A stretch of 64,000 nt of DNA from Lysobacterales bacterium (GTDB lineage Bacteria > Pseudomonadota > Gammaproteobacteria > Xanthomonadales > Xanthomonadaceae), in contig JADKCY010000011.1 in NCBI GenBank assembly GCA_016718605.1, positions 1-64,000 of the forward strand, written 5' to 3'. Of the stretch, positions 62,516-64,000 are shown piece by piece (within the stretch, counting starts at the first letter, position 1; each line of letters opens with the position of its first letter). The notes beneath the pieces are model-generated. The model was not told the DNA's origin. It saw nothing but the letters and a program-made list of their open reading frames with translations, and ran no database searches. The position numbers were made by a program, and so were the translations under genes.

Positions 62516-63376
62516 TCACACCGCCTGACACCAGCGCTCTGCCACCGCTGGTGAGGTTACGCAGATGGCGCGGTCGGTGGCGACGCGGACGGCGCGTTCG
62601 AGGAGTTGGATGTCGGCTTCGTGTTGGCGGGCGACGTGCGGGTCTTCGAAGAAGATCACGCGTTGGCAGCGGTCTTCGAGGATGAGTTCGGCGATCTGCG
62701 CGTCGCCGCCGAGTGGCCCCGACAGGTAGCGGTCGACCCAGCGGCGATCTTGCGGCCAGCCTCGGCTCCAGGCGAGTTCGTTGAGGCGTCCGCCGGTGGT
62801 GCCCGTGCCGATGCGACGGGCAAATCGCGACAGCAGATCGAAATGCCGCGCGGCGAAGTCGAGCATGGTGTCTTTGCGGGCATCGTGGGCGATCAGCGCG
62901 ACGCACTGCTGTTCCAAATCGAACCAGCGTGCGGCCTGTGGATCGGCGGCCAGGCCCGCCAGACGGCGTTCCACTTCGATCCACTCGATGGCACCCGCGA
63001 CGGTCGAGACGAAGGGTTTGTCGTGGGTGACGCATTGCCGTTTCAGCGCCAAGGCTTCGGGATAGATCGACGAGGCATCGACCGGGTCCATCAGGTAGAT
63101 CGCGCCATCCAGCGCCGGGCCGCATTCGGTGCCGCCAGCGATGCCGGAGACCAGTTTCATCAGGCCGCCATCACGTCCCATCGGGTAGCGCAGCAGACCG
63201 GTATGCCCATCCAGCAAGCCTTGCTGTTGGATGGCATCGAAGGTGCGACCGACCGCATGCAGGCCGAGTTGCAGTTCGCGGATGCCGCGTTCCGAGGCGC
63301 GCAGCCAGCGGAACAGGGCGGCCTGATGACCTTCGTGATGTCGCCGATTGGCCGCGAGTCCAAAGCGCAGGCTCAT
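62516..63376 (-). CDS. Tandem two-domain methylglyoxal synthase-like protein
   Basis: A 286-residue protein; known methylglyoxal synthases are near 150. The C-terminal half (about 155-286) keeps the whole active site: His164-Asp165-x2-Lys168 (phosphate), T191-G-T193-T194, S219-G220 with Asp225 in LSGPLGGDAQI, Asp245 in FFEDP, His252 and Asp255. The N-terminal half (about 1-145) follows the same order (FGLAANRRHHEG, YPMGRDGGLMKLVSG, DGAIYLMDP) but lacks the His/Asp pair, so it is a degenerate second copy. The enzyme makes methylglyoxal from dihydroxyacetone phosphate. ATG 63376 overlaps the amidase stop by 4 bases, so the two are coupled. Confidence 0.82.
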   Translation of the reverse strand: MSLRFGLAANRRHHEGHQAALFRWLRASERGIRELQLGLHAVGRTFDAIQQQGLLDGHTGLLRYPMGRDGGLMKLVSGIAGGTECGPALDGAIYLMDPVDASSIYPEALALKRQCVTHDKPFVSTVAGAIEWIEVERRLAGLAADPQAARWFDLEQQCVALIAHDARKDTMLDFAARHFDLLSRFARRIGTGTTGGRLNELAWSRGWPQDRRWVDRYLSGPLGGDAQIAELILEDRCQRVIFFEDPHVARQHEADIQLLERAVRVATDRAICVTSPAVAERWCQAV

Positions 63377-63960
63377 GGCGTCGTTCCCGTGGGATTGGAT
63401 GTATCGGGCGCCAAGCGCTGCAGTGCGCTGCGTTCGAGGACCGGCGTCCATGGAAACAGCGGACCGGGGTCGCGTTTGCGATAGACCGGATGATCGGGTC
63501 GGTCGCTGGCGGGCACTTGCGTGGTGTCGAGATCTTCGTGGCCTGCAATGTGCGTCAGCGTCGGCACTTCGCGTTGCAGGTGGTCAAGCACCTCGATCAA
63601 GGCGTCGATTTGCACTTCGGGGTAGGACTCGGTCAGGGTCTGGCGTTCGCTATGCAGCCAGTCGGGCCAACGCCCGGTGTTGACCAGTTCGATCCCAATC
63701 GAGCGCGGGTTGTAGCCGCGCGTGTGGTGGGCGATGCGCTCCAGCGGGACGAAAACACTGACTTCGCCATCGCGGTCGATGTAGATATGGCCACTGTTGC
63801 CAGTGCCCGAGGCATACAGAACCTGCTCGCCGGTCTGGCGTGCGGCGGCGAGATCCGGCAGTTCGGTGCAATGGATGACCACCAGATCGACCTGCTGCAG
63901 ACTGCGCTGCTCCAGATATTCGACATAGGGGAGAGGCCATTCGACGTAGGGCAGATCCAT
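63373..63960 (-). CDS. AmpD-like N-acetylmuramoyl-L-alanine amidase
   Basis: A 195-residue zinc amidase of the Amidase_2 family, cutting the muramic acid-peptide bond. Zinc ligands fit His30 (VVIHCTEL), His141 (AGHEDLD) and Asp164 (RKRDPGPLFPW); the RGYNPRSIGIELVN block is also typical. No signal peptide, so it may be cytoplasmic like AmpD and recycle anhydromuropeptides. I prefer the ATG at 63960; an ATG at 63990 adds ten residues. It is upstream of and coupled to the methylglyoxal synthase gene. Confidence 0.87.
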   Translation of the reverse strand: MDLPYVEWPLPYVEYLEQRSLQQVDLVVIHCTELPDLAAARQTGEQVLYASGTGNSGHIYIDRDGEVSVFVPLERIAHHTRGYNPRSIGIELVNTGRWPDWLHSERQTLTESYPEVQIDALIEVLDHLQREVPTLTHIAGHEDLDTTQVPASDRPDHPVYRKRDPGPLFPWTPVLERSALQRLAPDTSNPTGTTP

Positions 63961-64000
63961 CGCGGCAAACCGGGCTGAACGGGCCTGCATGCTACCATTC

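Overview
The window looks like a chromosomal segment from a gammaproteobacterium of the Xanthomonadales/Lysobacterales (Lysobacter, Rhodanobacter, Dokdonella or Ahniella-like). The main reasons are: a histidine operon headed by a TrpR-like YerC/YecD regulator with bifunctional hisB and fused hisIE; a pilB-pilC-pilD block; a phoB-phoR-ppk-ppx run; and secreted beta-propeller proteins ending in a short F-x-x-G-F-(D/E) tail. No rRNA, tRNA, CRISPR array, prophage or intact insertion sequence was found.

Layout. 1-10.2 kb: a surface-glycan or glycolipid cluster with a TPR membrane protein (cut by the window edge and frameshifted), a DegT/DnrJ sugar aminotransferase, and, on the minus strand, GT2 -> GT4-methyltransferase fusion -> UPF0104 membrane protein -> methyltransferase -> frameshifted glycosyltransferase. 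These minus-strand genes are coupled by 4-8 base overlaps. An OafA-type acyltransferase lies beside them. 10.4-12.8 kb: a secreted FG-GAP propeller protein. 13.0-16.9 kb: pilB, a broken and AT-rich pilC, and pilD; no pilA lies between pilB and pilC. 17.1-17.3 kb: REP-like palindromes. 17.4-24.2 kb: a phosphate block, with a cytosolic 5'-nucleotidase divergent from phoB-phoR-ppk-ppx and a probable Pho box between them. 24.3-33.3 kb: housekeeping genes (isoaspartyl peptidase/asparaginase, low-Mr tyrosine phosphatase, thioredoxin-NHL protein, uvrC, cydD, cydC, pgsA), closed by a perfect hairpin terminator. 33.6-39.5 kb: a giant SdrD/GEVED/DUF11 surface protein with an IPTL-CTERM-like tail. 39.8-44.0 kb: a conserved hypothetical, an acyl-CoA dehydrogenase with a palindromic operator, and a PhoD-like phosphatase. 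44.1-48.0 kb: a small accessory island with a ParE/Phd toxin-antitoxin pair, a deleted REP-associated (RAYT) transposase and a RloC-like zinc-hook ATPase that may be a tRNA anticodon nuclease. 48.2-51.3 kb: a sortilin/BNR-repeat secreted protein. 51.6-59.2 kb: yerC-hisGDCBHAF(IE), nine overlapping or closely spaced genes with a palindromic operator in front. 59.2-64 kb: a Tat-exported DsrE-like protein, an RCC1-repeat protein damaged by clustered indels, a two-domain methylglyoxal synthase, and an AmpD-type amidase.

How the genes work together. The phosphate block joins sensing (PhoR/PhoB), polyphosphate synthesis and breakdown (Ppk/Ppx) and nucleotide dephosphorylation. The his genes encode every step from PRPP to histidinol except the HisN-type phosphatase, which is supplied by bifunctional HisB, and then HisD completes the path to histidine. 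The glycan genes look like a pathway for a decorated cell-surface glycan; its product cannot be read from the sequence.

Caution. Four genes are broken by small indels (the TPR membrane protein, a glycosyltransferase, pilC and the RCC1 protein). Either indel errors remain in the assembly or several surface-related genes are decaying. Raw-read checking is needed before calling them true pseudogenes.
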